A DNA stretch of 64,000 nucleotides from Sinorhizobium arboris LMG 14919 (GCF_000427465.1 NZ_ATYB01000014.1:124001-188000); one strand, 5' to 3'. Positions 8,488 through 17,421 are shown, numbered from the stretch's first letter. Notes: generated by a model not told the origin, from the sequence alone. Numbers and translations are program-made.

Positions 8488-10016
8488 ACGCCAGTCCTCC
8501 CGTCGGCCCGGCGACCGAAGTTCCGAGCGCACCGACGCCGCCGCCGGAAGGCCTGGCAGGCGACCAGGTGCGCTCCACGGCTACGAGAGGGGTGGCCTGG
8601 TCCTTCGTTCAGATTTGCGCCGAGCGCGCCAGCCAGGCCGCAATATTCATCATCACGGCGCGATTGCTCGGCCCGGCCGATTTCGGCATGGCGGCCATGG
8701 CAGTCGCTCCCGCGCTGATTGCGAACCATACGCTACAGGGGATCACGCAGTCCGTCATCCAGCGGGACGATCTCGGGCCGGGTTATGTGGGCGCGTCCCT
8801 CGCTTGCGCGATCGGCAGCAGTCTGCTGATGGCAATGCTTATTGTCGCGGCCGCGCCGATGGTTTCCTACATCGTCGGAGATGATCTTGCCGGCGACCTG
8901 ATGCGGGTCTCGGCGCTCGCTCCCGCGCTTGCGGGGGTCGGGCTCGTGCAGGAGGGCATGCTTGCCAGGCGATTCGCATTTTCGGTGCTGGCGGTCCGGC
9001 GACCGCTGGCAATCCTCGTCGGAGGAGCGCTGTCAATCGCGCTTGCCTATCTGGGCTTCGGAGCGTGGAGCATCATCGCGCAGACGGTGCTCGTAGCGGC
9101 GACCGGATCGCTCGTTTGCCTGATGGCCATGCCTGTTGTTCCGGCATCCAGGTTTTCCAAGACCGAGTGGCGAGATGCCTCGTCGAGCGCCACGAAACTG
9201 ATGGGCCGGCAGGTGCTCGACGTCGCTTCGCAGCGTCTGCCGGAGGCCCTTCTGGGGTTTCTGGCGGGACCGGTCGCCGCCGGGCTGTTCCGCCTGGCGA
9301 AAGCTCTCCTCGATCTCGCCAAGAGCATCCTGGTCTATCCGATCTCCGCCGGGTTGCTCCCCGTCTTCGCCCGCATGTCAGGCGATCGGCAGAAGCTCGA
9401 GAGCTTCGCGCTCAACGTTTGCGTGGCAAGTGTCGTGATCGTGTCGATGCCGGCGCTCGGATTCGCTGTATTCTCGCCGATGATCATCCGGATCGCTGCC
9501 GGACCCGCCTGGATGCAGACGGCGGATGTCATGATGATCTTCGCCATGACGCTACCGCCGCTTGCTCTCGTGGCCGCCATCCCATCCTTCATGATCGCCT
9601 CCCAACAGGCGGGTGCGCTGCTGTGGTGTTCCGCGGCCCAGTTGCTGGCGGCAATGGCCCTGGTTGCCCTCGGGGCCTTGTGGGACGTGGTCATCGCCTC
9701 CTTCGGCTTTACGCTTTCCCTGTATATCGGCGCCGGTCTGCTCTGGTCCCGGTCTCTCGCCAGGTCTGCGGGACGCGACAGACAAACGATCCGGGAAGCG
9801 TTCAGCCTCGTGGCCCTGATCGAGATTTCGCTCGCTGCCGTCTTTCTGTTCCGGCACGCTTTCGCCTCGGACCGGTTCAGCATCGCCGTCTTCGCGATCT
9901 CGCTTGCAGTCTATATCGGCTTCGTCCCCATCGCTTTTCCAAGACTCGCCGAATGCACGCTGCAGGCGCTTCCGGCAAGATGGCGCGGGCTCGGCGGAAA
10001 GTTCCGCGCCGGGTGA
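8484..10016 (+). CDS. Wzx-type oligosaccharide flippase (MOP superfamily)
   Basis: Moves undecaprenyl-linked repeat units across the inner membrane. The 510-residue protein has a short Pro-rich cytoplasmic N-terminus, then GVAWSFVQICAERASQAAIF and LLGPADFGMAAMA, the typical opening of PST/MOP flippases. About 12-14 hydrophobic helices follow to the C-terminus. The start overlaps the export-protein stop (ATGA). The stop at 10014-10016 is immediately followed by the stop of the convergent GH18 gene with no spacer, so no intergenic terminator exists there. Confidence 0.9.
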   Translation: MNASPPVGPATEVPSAPTPPPEGLAGDQVRSTATRGVAWSFVQICAERASQAAIFIITARLLGPADFGMAAMAVAPALIANHTLQGITQSVIQRDDLGPGYVGASLACAIGSSLLMAMLIVAAAPMVSYIVGDDLAGDLMRVSALAPALAGVGLVQEGMLARRFAFSVLAVRRPLAILVGGALSIALAYLGFGAWSIIAQTVLVAATGSLVCLMAMPVVPASRFSKTEWRDASSSATKLMGRQVLDVASQRLPEALLGFLAGPVAAGLFRLAKALLDLAKSILVYPISAGLLPVFARMSGDRQKLESFALNVCVASVVIVSMPALGFAVFSPMIIRIAAGPAWMQTADVMMIFAMTLPPLALVAAIPSFMIASQQAGALLWCSAAQLLAAMALVALGALWDVVIASFGFTLSLYIGAGLLWSRSLARSAGRDRQTIREAFSLVALIEISLAAVFLFRHAFASDRFSIAVFAISLAVYIGFVPIAFPRLAECTLQALPARWRGLGGKFRAG

Positions 10017-11144
10017 TCAATCCAGGAAGGCCTTGCGGGCGGCGTGCAGAAGGCTATTCGGATTGGTGGCGTCCGGAAGATATCCCTCCCCGAGAGACCA
10101 GATGATCGCGCCGCCAAGGCCTATCCGCCGGGCGAAGGCCCCTTTGGCGGCAATGGAGCGCTCGTCCTCATAGGAAACAAACGTACAGCCGAAAGAGCCC
10201 GCGGCCTCCGGGAAGGTCAAGTAGGGCACCTCGGCCGTCGCGTCGTAGGCGGCATGGCCCAGATTGTAGTAAAGGGTCATGATGTTCCGGTAGCTCATGT
10301 CCTGGTCGCCGGCGGCCACCTTCGCCATGCCTGTGACCTGCCCCGGAGCCGAGACCGGCGCCGTCCAGCACCGGCCGTAGAAGGCCACGCCGAGCCCAAG
10401 CTTGGCCGGCGGAATGCCTGCGCCGATGTAAGCCTCGACGCTGCTCGCGCCCGATGCCGGAGTATTCTTCGACTCGCCGTAAAGCGGCGAATTGTGCCAC
10501 GACAGCCATTCCTCCCAATTGTCGGCCATGTCGTAGGTCATGACGTTCAGCTGGTCGAAAAGCGGCTCGATCTCTCTCAGAAATTGCACCTCCTCGTCGG
10601 CGATGGGAAAATTGACGTTCTTCCACCCGAGATCGATGGCCAGCATCTTGTCGGGCATCCTGGTGCGCAGCGCCTCGGCCAGAGCCTTCAGATCGGGCAG
10701 ATCGCTCGGCTCTATCGGCTCCCAGTCGATATCGAGCCCGTCGTAATTCCATTCCTGCACCAGGTTGACGAGGTTGTCGACGAAGCGCCGCCGGTTAGGC
10801 TCGCCTGCAGCCTTGCGCATCCGATCGGTCAGTCCGGCTCCTCCGACCGAGAGCAGCGCCTTGCGACCCGCCGCATGTGCCCGCACGACGAGGTCGCGCG
10901 CGATCCGAGGACCGGCCTCGGGGCTCACGAAAAAACTCGTGTCCAGCGACCCGTCGGGTTCCGGAACGACGGAGAACATCAACACATGCGTGAGAGAAGA
11001 AAAGTCGATGCGTTCAGGCGGATAGAATTCGTATTCCCAACCTGGATAAAAGCCGGCCAGCCACCGTTCCTGGGCGAGCGCCGAACTTCCGAGAATTCCG
11101 AGCGAAGCCGCTGCTGCGAGCAATGTCGTGAAGTGCTTCGGCAT
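10017..11144 (-). CDS. Secreted glycoside hydrolase family 18 (chitinase-like)
   Basis: Predicted periplasmic or secreted endo-acting beta-glycosidase. The 375-residue product starts at the ATG at 11144, preceded by GGAGGAG at 6 nt; an in-frame upstream start adds nine residues without a better site. The Sec signal is FTTLLAAAASLGILGSSALA, with cleavage before QERW. The GH18 catalytic motif is intact as YDGLDIDWEP, with the acid Glu at the end of the DxxDxDxE pattern. The substrate-assisting region MTYDMADNWEEW and the C-terminal SLGEGY Trp-rich strand are also visible. Family members cleave beta-1,4-linked GlcNAc polymers. Lying head-on against a cluster that makes a probable HexNAc-containing polysaccharide, it may trim or release that polymer; that role is inferred. 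Confidence 0.9.
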   Translation of the reverse strand: MPKHFTTLLAAAASLGILGSSALAQERWLAGFYPGWEYEFYPPERIDFSSLTHVLMFSVVPEPDGSLDTSFFVSPEAGPRIARDLVVRAHAAGRKALLSVGGAGLTDRMRKAAGEPNRRRFVDNLVNLVQEWNYDGLDIDWEPIEPSDLPDLKALAEALRTRMPDKMLAIDLGWKNVNFPIADEEVQFLREIEPLFDQLNVMTYDMADNWEEWLSWHNSPLYGESKNTPASGASSVEAYIGAGIPPAKLGLGVAFYGRCWTAPVSAPGQVTGMAKVAAGDQDMSYRNIMTLYYNLGHAAYDATAEVPYLTFPEAAGSFGCTFVSYEDERSIAAKGAFARRIGLGGAIIWSLGEGYLPDATNPNSLLHAARKAFLD

Positions 11145-11322
11145 TGGCGCTCCTCCGTGAAAGCGGACCACCGTAACAGAAATCGGGACGGAAAACCGCC
11201 GTCCGGATCTCGCGACCCGACCTGTCAGAATCGATTGCGTTCATGATTTTGGGCCGATCCTCGCCAAGTTGATCGTGGCGAGGGCTGTGGGCCGGGCGCC
11301 GTCCTGAGGAAGACTGCCAACG

Positions 11323-11811
11323 CTACTCCAGAACGACAACGGCTTCGACCTCGAAGAGCATGGGATCGATCGCAAGTCTGGGAACGGGAACCAGAGTCTG
11401 CGCCGGCAGCGCCTCGCCGAACATGTCCTTGACGTTCCTGGTCAACACCGCAAGCTTGGACATATCGTGATCAACCACGAAGACAGTGAGCTTGGCGACC
11501 TGATCCGGCCTGGCTCCGAGCGCATCGAGGGCGGTGCGCAAATTTGCATAGGCCTGCTCGACCTGGACAGCGAAGTCGGGCGACAAGGCTCCCGTGCCGT
11601 CCTGACCGCCCTGTCCGGAGATGTAGGCCACCCGGGCATTGGCCGGCGTGATCACCGCCGTGCTGTAACCATTCGGCGATGGGTCGTAGAGGTTTTGCGG
11701 ATTGACGATGGTCAGCTTGAGACCATTCTCATCCGCCGCCGTCCCGGTGGGAACTCCCATGGTCATGATGATTAGTCCTCCGATGAGCAGATGCTTGATT
11801 GCGCGTGACAT
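11323..11811 (-). CDS. RidA/YjgF family protein with a secretion signal
   Basis: RidA-like proteins deaminate reactive enamines/imines, but many paralogues have other roles. The 162-residue product starts at 11811 (MSRAIKHLLIGGLIIMTMG), giving a clear Sec signal that ends near GTAADENG; cytoplasmic RidA proteins lack one. The core has ISGQGGQDGTGALSPDF, QVEQAYANLRTALDALGA, LTVFVVDH and ALPAQTLVPVPRLA. The usual catalytic Arg of true RidA (in R-x-x-V/P near the C-terminus) is hard to place, so the biochemical activity is uncertain. It is divergent from the TetR gene, with operator-like repeats between, and is a likely target of that repressor. Confidence 0.85.
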   Translation of the reverse strand: MSRAIKHLLIGGLIIMTMGVPTGTAADENGLKLTIVNPQNLYDPSPNGYSTAVITPANARVAYISGQGGQDGTGALSPDFAVQVEQAYANLRTALDALGARPDQVAKLTVFVVDHDMSKLAVLTRNVKDMFGEALPAQTLVPVPRLAIDPMLFEVEAVVVLE

Positions 11812-11903
11812 GATTTTCTCTCGTCTCTGCGGATTGCGGGCAAGGGACACTGGCGGTCGGAAAGGTTTGGAACTTCGGGGCCCATGCCGCCGACAGGGTT
11901 GAA

Positions 11904-11949
11904 TCGTACAGTGCACGAGTCAATCGCATCGTACATCGTACGAGTCAAT
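11904..11949. promoter_or_regulatory. Pair of direct repeats, each a palindrome: probable TetR operator
   Basis: Two nearly identical 21-bp units lie at 11904-11924 and 11929-11949, spaced 25 bp start to start. The second contains TCGTAC-ATC-GTACGA, a perfect 6-3-6 inverted repeat; the first has TCGTAC-AGT-GCACGA with one mismatch. Both are followed by GTCAAT. They lie between the ridA-like gene and the TetR gene, where a repressor could control both. Confidence 0.7.
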
Positions 11950-12014
11950 GGTTCATGATCGACATTCCTCCCATTGCCGGTCAAAATCATCGTTCTGACC
12001 AGCAAGGAAGACGA

Positions 12015-12710
12015 ATGGCAGCCAAACCCAGCGACATCAGGAGCAAACGGCTTCAGCGAACAGGCGCGCGGCCCCGGCCCGTGCAGGAGCCGGGCAGTGA
12101 ACCGCCTCTCTCTCGGGAACATATCGTGGCGGCCGCGGTAGAACTGCTGGACGCCCAAGGAGTCGACGGACTGACGATGCGCCGGCTGGCGGATCGCCTC
12201 GGCTCAGGCGTCATGAGCCTGTACTGGCATGTCGCCAACAAAGAGGATGTCTTCGATCTGGCGCTCGACCGGGTGCTCGAATATCGCGGACCGCCGCCAA
12301 TCGTTAAGTCGGAAGACTGGCGCGGAGAAGTCTTTCATATGCTCGAAGACTGGCGCGCCAGCATGCTGCGCCATCCCTGGTCGGCGTCGCTGTTGCCGCG
12401 CCGGGCGCTCGGCCCGAATATGCTCGGCCGCCTGGAACTGCTGAGCAGGACCTTGTCCGGAGCCGGTGTGGCGGACGCAGATCTCAACGTCGCGATATGG
12501 TCGCTGTGGAATTATGTGATGGGCGCGACCATCACCCGAGCGAGCTTCGGCCTCTCGGACGACGAAAGGGCCGCCGCGCAGCAGCGCCTCACATCTCTCG
12601 GCGAACGCTACCCGACCGTCGAACGCTCTCGTCTGCTATTGGACGGCGACTGGGATGGCGCCTTCCGAAAAGGCCTCGACTTCCTGCTCGACGGCCTCGT
12701 TCCAGGATAA
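12015..12710 (+). CDS. TetR/AcrR family transcriptional regulator
   Basis: Predicted dimeric DNA-binding repressor. The 231-residue protein starts at 12015 after GGAAG; an earlier in-frame ATG at 11955 would add 20 residues close to the operator region. After a basic, Pro-rich lead of about 30 residues comes the TetR helix-turn-helix: REHIVAAAVELLDAQGVDGL, then TMRRLADRLGSGVMSLYWHV and the NKEDVFDLALD helix. The C-terminal part is an all-helical ligand domain of the TetR_C type seen with drug-responsive repressors. The stop overlaps the ATG of the next small ORF (TAATG). The paired palindromes at 11904-11949 are the likely binding site, implying control of the divergent ridA-like gene and itself. 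Confidence 0.9.
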   Translation: MAAKPSDIRSKRLQRTGARPRPVQEPGSEPPLSREHIVAAAVELLDAQGVDGLTMRRLADRLGSGVMSLYWHVANKEDVFDLALDRVLEYRGPPPIVKSEDWRGEVFHMLEDWRASMLRHPWSASLLPRRALGPNMLGRLELLSRTLSGAGVADADLNVAIWSLWNYVMGATITRASFGLSDDERAAAQQRLTSLGERYPTVERSRLLLDGDWDGAFRKGLDFLLDGLVPG

Positions 12711-12943
12711 TGACACAACGAATGAACCGGATCGAGAAACTGCCGCCTGCCTTCGAAGAGGTCAGGGATTTCATCCTGCCGCCGTTCGACGGGAGCGAGA
12801 TCCTCGACTGGTCCGACGCGCGGCTGCCGGAGGTCTCCGACTATTTCGATGCGGGCGCCGAATGGTGGGGCGTCTTCCTGTTCAGCGTCTACATACCTGC
12901 CAGGCGGCGCCTGACCATCGTTGCGGGCTCGACCACGGACTGA
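12710..12943 (+). CDS. Small unrecognised protein, translationally coupled to the TetR gene
   Basis: The 77-residue frame starts at the ATG sharing its A with the TetR stop (TAATG), a typical coupling arrangement. The sequence is acidic in the first two thirds (FEEVRDFILPPFDGSEIL and a following DARLPEVSDYFDAG stretch), with a WWGVFLFSVYIP hydrophobic core and a basic end. It has no signal peptide and no motif I know. It could be a partner or ligand-associated protein of the regulator. A chance ORF cannot be excluded. Confidence 0.45.
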   Translation: MTQRMNRIEKLPPAFEEVRDFILPPFDGSEILDWSDARLPEVSDYFDAGAEWWGVFLFSVYIPARRRLTIVAGSTTD

Positions 12944-13020
12944 TCGCCGGTGCCACGCAGAGCCTTCATTGTTTTATCGAAACAGTGCTATTGATGCGCT
13001 CGTTCGGGTCCGAGGGGCAG

Positions 13021-14166
13021 ATGCGTCTAAAACAGTGTTACAATTTCCACGATTTCCGTCGAATGGCAAAGCAGCGCCTGCCATCGCCGATTTTCAACTA
13101 TATCGACGGCGCGGCCGATGACGAGGTCACCTACCGGCGCAACACGACTGCGTTCGAGCGCTGCGATCTGGTTCCGAACGTCCTGCGCGGCGTAGGCGAT
13201 GTCGATATGTCGGTGACGATCATGGGGCAAAGGCTGGCGATGCCGGTTTATTGCTCGCCGACTGCGCTTCAGCGCCTGTTCCATCACCAGGGAGAGCGGG
13301 CGGTGGCAACAGCGGCGGCGAAATACGGCACGATGTTCGGTGTTTCCTCGCTCGGCACCGTCAGTCTGGAAGAGGCCCGCCGGATCTCCGACGGTCCGCA
13401 GGTCTACCAGTTTTACTTCCATAAGGATCGCGGATTGAACCGTGAGATGATGGCGCGTGCCAAGCAGGCCGGAGTCGAGGTGATGATGCTGACCGTGGAC
13501 AGCATCACCGGGGGCAATCGCGAGCGCGACAGGCGAACCGGTTTTGCCATTCCGTTCAGGCTTAATCTCGCCGGCATGACGCAATTTGCGATCAAGCCGT
13601 CCTGGGCGATCAATTATGCCCTGCATGAGCCCTTCCGGCTGCCGCAGCTCGAAAACCATGTCGATATGGGGCGCGGCGCGATGTCGATCAGCCGCTATTT
13701 CACCGAGATGCTCGATCCGTCGATGTCCTGGGACGATGTCGCCGAGATGGTGCAGCACTGGGACGGCCAGTTTTGCCTGAAGGGCGTGATGTCGGTCGAG
13801 GATGCCAAGCGGGCGGTCGAGATCGGCTGCACCGGGATCGTGCTCTCCAATCACGGCGGGCGGCAGCTTGACGGTTCGCGCACCGCATTCGACCAGCTTG
13901 ACGAGATCGTCCAGGCCGTCGGGGACAAGATAGATGTGATGATGGACGGCGGCGTGCAGCGCGGCACCCATGTGCTCAAGGCGCTCTCGCTGGGAGCCAA
14001 GGCGGTCGGGCTTGGTCGCTACTATCTCTTCCCGCTCGCTGCGTCAGGACAGGCTGGCGTCGAACGGGCGCTGGAACTGATGCGCATCGAGATCGAACGC
14101 GGCATGAAGCTGATGGGCTGCTCGTCGGTCGGCGAGCTTACGAAAGAAAACCTGCGTTTCCGGTGA
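13021..14166 (+). CDS. lldD: FMN-dependent L-lactate dehydrogenase (alpha-hydroxy acid oxidase family)
   Basis: Oxidises L-lactate or a related 2-hydroxy acid with FMN, feeding electrons to the respiratory chain. The 381-residue length is typical. Visible family elements are FNYIDGAADDE near the N-terminus, PVYCSPTALQRLFHHQGE, the FMN-phosphate region MDGGVQRGTHVLKALSLGAK, and the active-site signature SNHGGRQLDG with the catalytic His. The start at 13021 has a purine-rich GAGGGG about 6 nt upstream; an ATG at 12991 is the alternative. Lactate, mandelate and glycolate enzymes of the family cannot be separated with certainty, but the motif spacing is closest to LldD. Confidence 0.88.
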   Translation: MRLKQCYNFHDFRRMAKQRLPSPIFNYIDGAADDEVTYRRNTTAFERCDLVPNVLRGVGDVDMSVTIMGQRLAMPVYCSPTALQRLFHHQGERAVATAAAKYGTMFGVSSLGTVSLEEARRISDGPQVYQFYFHKDRGLNREMMARAKQAGVEVMMLTVDSITGGNRERDRRTGFAIPFRLNLAGMTQFAIKPSWAINYALHEPFRLPQLENHVDMGRGAMSISRYFTEMLDPSMSWDDVAEMVQHWDGQFCLKGVMSVEDAKRAVEIGCTGIVLSNHGGRQLDGSRTAFDQLDEIVQAVGDKIDVMMDGGVQRGTHVLKALSLGAKAVGLGRYYLFPLAASGQAGVERALELMRIEIERGMKLMGCSSVGELTKENLRFR

Positions 14167-14568
14167 GGAAACGCTCGGCGTTGCCGGGGTGCATACGGAT
14201 GACGCAGCCGGACTGAAGCCTGCCTGGATCACGATGTGTTCAGGTCGGGTCGACCTGAACACATGAACATGATCGATTCCAGGAAGTTGAGACGCGGGAT
14301 GCGGGCGGAAAACCGCGCACAGTGTTCCTCACCCCGCTCTGGTGAGATTTTTCCGAATCACCCACAGCTTCAAGGGCAAGGCAGCTTTTTCCGTTGCTCG
14401 CGAGAACACCGCTCCGGCGACGATATGCGACCGCCATCGCACGCCTTTTCTTCTTATGGTTGTAAATAAAACAACTGTTTGCCGGCAATCGGGCCCGCAT
14501 TCGGCATGGGTCCGCCCGTTTGTGATGGCAGCGTGGCGCTAAAATTCCCCTAAAATCATCTTGGTTAT
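14167..14568. other. 402-bp intergenic region between lldD and the DUF11 cluster
   Basis: No gene is supported here. It contains the perfect inverted repeat at 14234-14264. From about 14440 it becomes AT-rich with several A/T tracts (for example TGTAAATAAAACAA near 14460 and CTAAAATCATC at 14550-14560), which probably holds the promoter of the large secreted-protein operon. I could not define a convincing -35/-10 pair. Confidence 0.5.
14234..14264. repeat. Perfect 14-bp inverted repeat with 3-nt centre
   Basis: The arms are ATGTGTTCAGGTCG (14234-14247) and CGACCTGAACACAT (14251-14264), separated by GGT. The stem would be very stable in RNA, but no U-run follows on either strand, so it is not a standard intrinsic terminator. 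It could stop or protect the lldD transcript or be a protein-binding palindrome. Confidence 0.75.
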
Positions 14569-17421
14569 TTGCATATAAGGGGCATCTCTTGCAACTCCTG
14601 TTCGAAATCGGCAACGGGAAGGCGAGTTAAGCGAGCGAATTCGAGCGTCTTGGAAACAGGCGGCAGACAGACAAATCTCTGGCGCAGAAAACTATTGGCG
14701 CAGCTTTTGGTTGCGTCTGCGAGTGTAATGGGGTTCGTGCCGTCGGCGCTTGCGGCACCGGCGGCCGCCGGTACCGTCATCGGCAATCAGGCAGTCGCGA
14801 CCTTCGAGTCGGGCGGGCAGACTTTCTCGGTCACCTCCAACCTTGTCCAGACGACGATCAACACGATCGCCGGCGTTCAGATCGAGACCGATACGATCAA
14901 GTCCGCCGTCGCGGGCGGCAGCGTGTTCTTTCCGCACACCGTGACCAACGTCGGCAATGCCGCGGATTCCTACGATCTCTCCATCGGCAGCCTCGGTTCC
15001 GGCCTGACGGCGGCGGGAATCTATTCCGACGGCGACTGCGACGGCGTACCCGACACGTTGACGGCAATCAGCAAGACCTCCTCGCTGAACGCGGGGGAGA
15101 GCACCTGCGTCGTCGCCCGGATCGACGTCGGGGCCTCGGCGACGGACAGTCCGACCTTCAAGATCACCGCGGCCAGCACTCTGACCACGGCCGCCAACTA
15201 TCAATCCGGTTCCCCCGCCCGGCCGAATGCGTCCAATACCGACACGGTGAACGTCACGACCGGAGCCGTATTGGCCTTTACCAAGAACATGACCCTGCTC
15301 GAAGACCTTGACGGCTCCAGGTCGGTCACGCCGGGAGACCGGGTGCGCGTCCGTTTCAACTATTCCAATACCGGCGGATCGGATGCGCAGAACGTAGCCA
15401 TCTTCGACCAGATTCCGGCCGAGCTCGTCTATGTCGCCGGATCGGGCAAGTGGTCGGACGGCGGAACGATGGCCGATGCCGAGGGCGCTGCGGATCATAC
15501 CAACGGCCAGGGCCAGACGATCGCCTATTCGGTCGGCGCCGACAAGGTTACGGCGACGGTCTCGTCCGTGCCCGTCGGGCGAAGCGGCTACATTGAATTC
15601 ACCACGACCGTCACCGCCGGCGCGGTCGGTACGATCGAAAACACCGGTACGATCGATTCCGACCAGACCGACCTGCAGACGTCGAACGTGGCGCGGCTCG
15701 TCGTCGACGACGGTTATTCGATCGCCGTCACGCTGGCGGACAGGGCGGCGGGCACATCCTATGCCGACCGCCCCACGGCCGACCTGCCTGACAACAACTA
15801 CGCCGCCGGCGGGCGGCAATCCAGCACCGACCAGGACGGTCTCGCAAACGATGCGGTCGCCGATGTGGAGACCCCCTATCTGAGCGCGAGCAGCCCGGTG
15901 CTCTTCGAGGTCATCATCACCAACCAGTCGAATACGGCGCAAAGGTTCGATCTGTCCGCCGTGGCGGGCAGTTTCCCGAGCGGAACGACGTTTACCTTCG
16001 CCTCGACGTCCGAGGGGACGGCGCTCCTGGACACGACTTCGGACGGGCGGCCCGACATCGAGATCGCGGCGAATACGGTGGCGGCGTTCTGGGCAAGGGC
16101 CCATCTGCCGGACGGTGCGGCACGCAATGCGGGGCAAGAGCCGGCCTGGGAGGCCACGATGACGGCGACGCCTGCGAACAAGCCCGGGGCCGCCAACAGT
16201 ACGCGGCTGCGAGTGGAGAGCGCCGTCGGCGGCGGCACCGTCGACCTGCAGAACGAAAACGGCAAGGCGCAGGGTGCGGAGGTCGCCAGCGGCGGCGCAC
16301 CCTGGACGACCGTCAGCACCGATCCGGGCAAGACGGCCGAGTTCACGCTCGTCGTCGTCAACAGGCGTTCCGTTTCCGACAGCTTCAATCTCTCCTACAG
16401 CGGTTCGAACTTCGCGCCCGGCTCGATGCCCGACGGATGGCAGGTCGTGTTCCTGAATGCAGGCGGTGATACGGTCACCAATACGGGGGTGATCGCCGCC
16501 GGCTCCTCCGCGACGTTCACGGCCAGAGTGACGCCGCCGGGCTCCGCGCGGCCCGGCAGCACGGACGTCTATTTCCGTGCGTCTTCGGCGAGCAGCGCGT
16601 CGGCGGTCGATACGAAGCTGGATCGCGTCACCGTCAGCCGGGTCGCAGACCTCGCCATCCGCAGCGACCAGTCCGCCGAGGCGGCGCCCGGCGGCGTGGT
16701 GGTCATCAGCCACACGCTGGAAAATCTCGGCAACGTGGCCGTCACGGGCGGCGCCATCGGCTACGATCCGGCCTTTCCGAGCTTCGTGGAGACGCTCTGG
16801 GTCGACAAGAACGGCAACGGGGTGCTTGATGGCGCCGACGTGCAGGTAGCCGGCATTGCCGACATCAATGAAGCACGCGGCGCCGCAAGCTTTGCGCCGG
16901 GCGAAAGCGTGCTGCTGTTCTCGCGGGTTCAGGCTCCTGCGAGCGCGGTCGGCGGACTCTCCGAGACGGCGAAGGTCGTGGTCGGCGGCAGCCTCACCGA
17001 AAGCGGCGGAGCCGCGGTCGCGGATGCCAACACGGCCAACAACGCCGTCACCGAAACCGTCACCGTCGTATCCGGCAACGTCGTCGTGAGCAAGGAGCAG
17101 GCGCTCGATGCCGCCTGCGACGGCGCTCCCGACGGCAATTTCACCCAGGCGGCGCAGGCGGCCAATCCGGGTGCGTGCATCGTCTATCGGGTAACCGCGG
17201 CCAACGTGGGCGCGGCGGATGCGAACGAGGTGCGCATCGACGACGAGGTGCCGGCATACACCACCTACGTCGGGTCCTCGGCGGCGGCGGCTGGCGGTTC
17301 CTTGCCGGCGGTCGCGCTGCAGCCGGCCGACGGCGAGCCCGGCGCGCTCCGCTCCTCGCATGGCACGGTGAATCCCGGCGGCACCGCAAGGCTCACATTC
17401 CGGGTGAAGATCGACGAGTGA
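14569..17421 (+). CDS. Large secreted DUF11-domain protein (first of four-gene surface cluster)
   Basis: Predicted exported structural or adhesive protein of up to 950 residues. A Sec-like signal is seen as LLAQLLVASASVMGFVPSALA followed by APAAAG. The start is uncertain: no ATG fits, TTG at 14569 and TTG at 14650 are the candidates. The mature N-terminus (GTVIGNQAVATFESGG, then VTSNLVQTTI) is the opening module common to DUF11 proteins. Ig-like DUF11 units follow, for example SVTPGDRVRVRFNYSNTGG and then IFDQIPAELVYVAGSG at about 250-300, and a last one at about 840-950 ending LTFRVKIDE. Asp-rich motifs SDGDCDGVPD and DKNGNGVLDGAD look like calcium sites. The final module matches the end of the 23458 gene product. 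There is no LPXTG-type anchor or barrel. It probably works with the three genes downstream. Confidence 0.85.
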   Translation: MHIRGISCNSCSKSATGRRVKRANSSVLETGGRQTNLWRRKLLAQLLVASASVMGFVPSALAAPAAAGTVIGNQAVATFESGGQTFSVTSNLVQTTINTIAGVQIETDTIKSAVAGGSVFFPHTVTNVGNAADSYDLSIGSLGSGLTAAGIYSDGDCDGVPDTLTAISKTSSLNAGESTCVVARIDVGASATDSPTFKITAASTLTTAANYQSGSPARPNASNTDTVNVTTGAVLAFTKNMTLLEDLDGSRSVTPGDRVRVRFNYSNTGGSDAQNVAIFDQIPAELVYVAGSGKWSDGGTMADAEGAADHTNGQGQTIAYSVGADKVTATVSSVPVGRSGYIEFTTTVTAGAVGTIENTGTIDSDQTDLQTSNVARLVVDDGYSIAVTLADRAAGTSYADRPTADLPDNNYAAGGRQSSTDQDGLANDAVADVETPYLSASSPVLFEVIITNQSNTAQRFDLSAVAGSFPSGTTFTFASTSEGTALLDTTSDGRPDIEIAANTVAAFWARAHLPDGAARNAGQEPAWEATMTATPANKPGAANSTRLRVESAVGGGTVDLQNENGKAQGAEVASGGAPWTTVSTDPGKTAEFTLVVVNRRSVSDSFNLSYSGSNFAPGSMPDGWQVVFLNAGGDTVTNTGVIAAGSSATFTARVTPPGSARPGSTDVYFRASSASSASAVDTKLDRVTVSRVADLAIRSDQSAEAAPGGVVVISHTLENLGNVAVTGGAIGYDPAFPSFVETLWVDKNGNGVLDGADVQVAGIADINEARGAASFAPGESVLLFSRVQAPASAVGGLSETAKVVVGGSLTESGGAAVADANTANNAVTETVTVVSGNVVVSKEQALDAACDGAPDGNFTQAAQAANPGACIVYRVTAANVGAADANEVRIDDEVPAYTTYVGSSAAAAGGSLPAVALQPADGEPGALRSSHGTVNPGGTARLTFRVKIDE

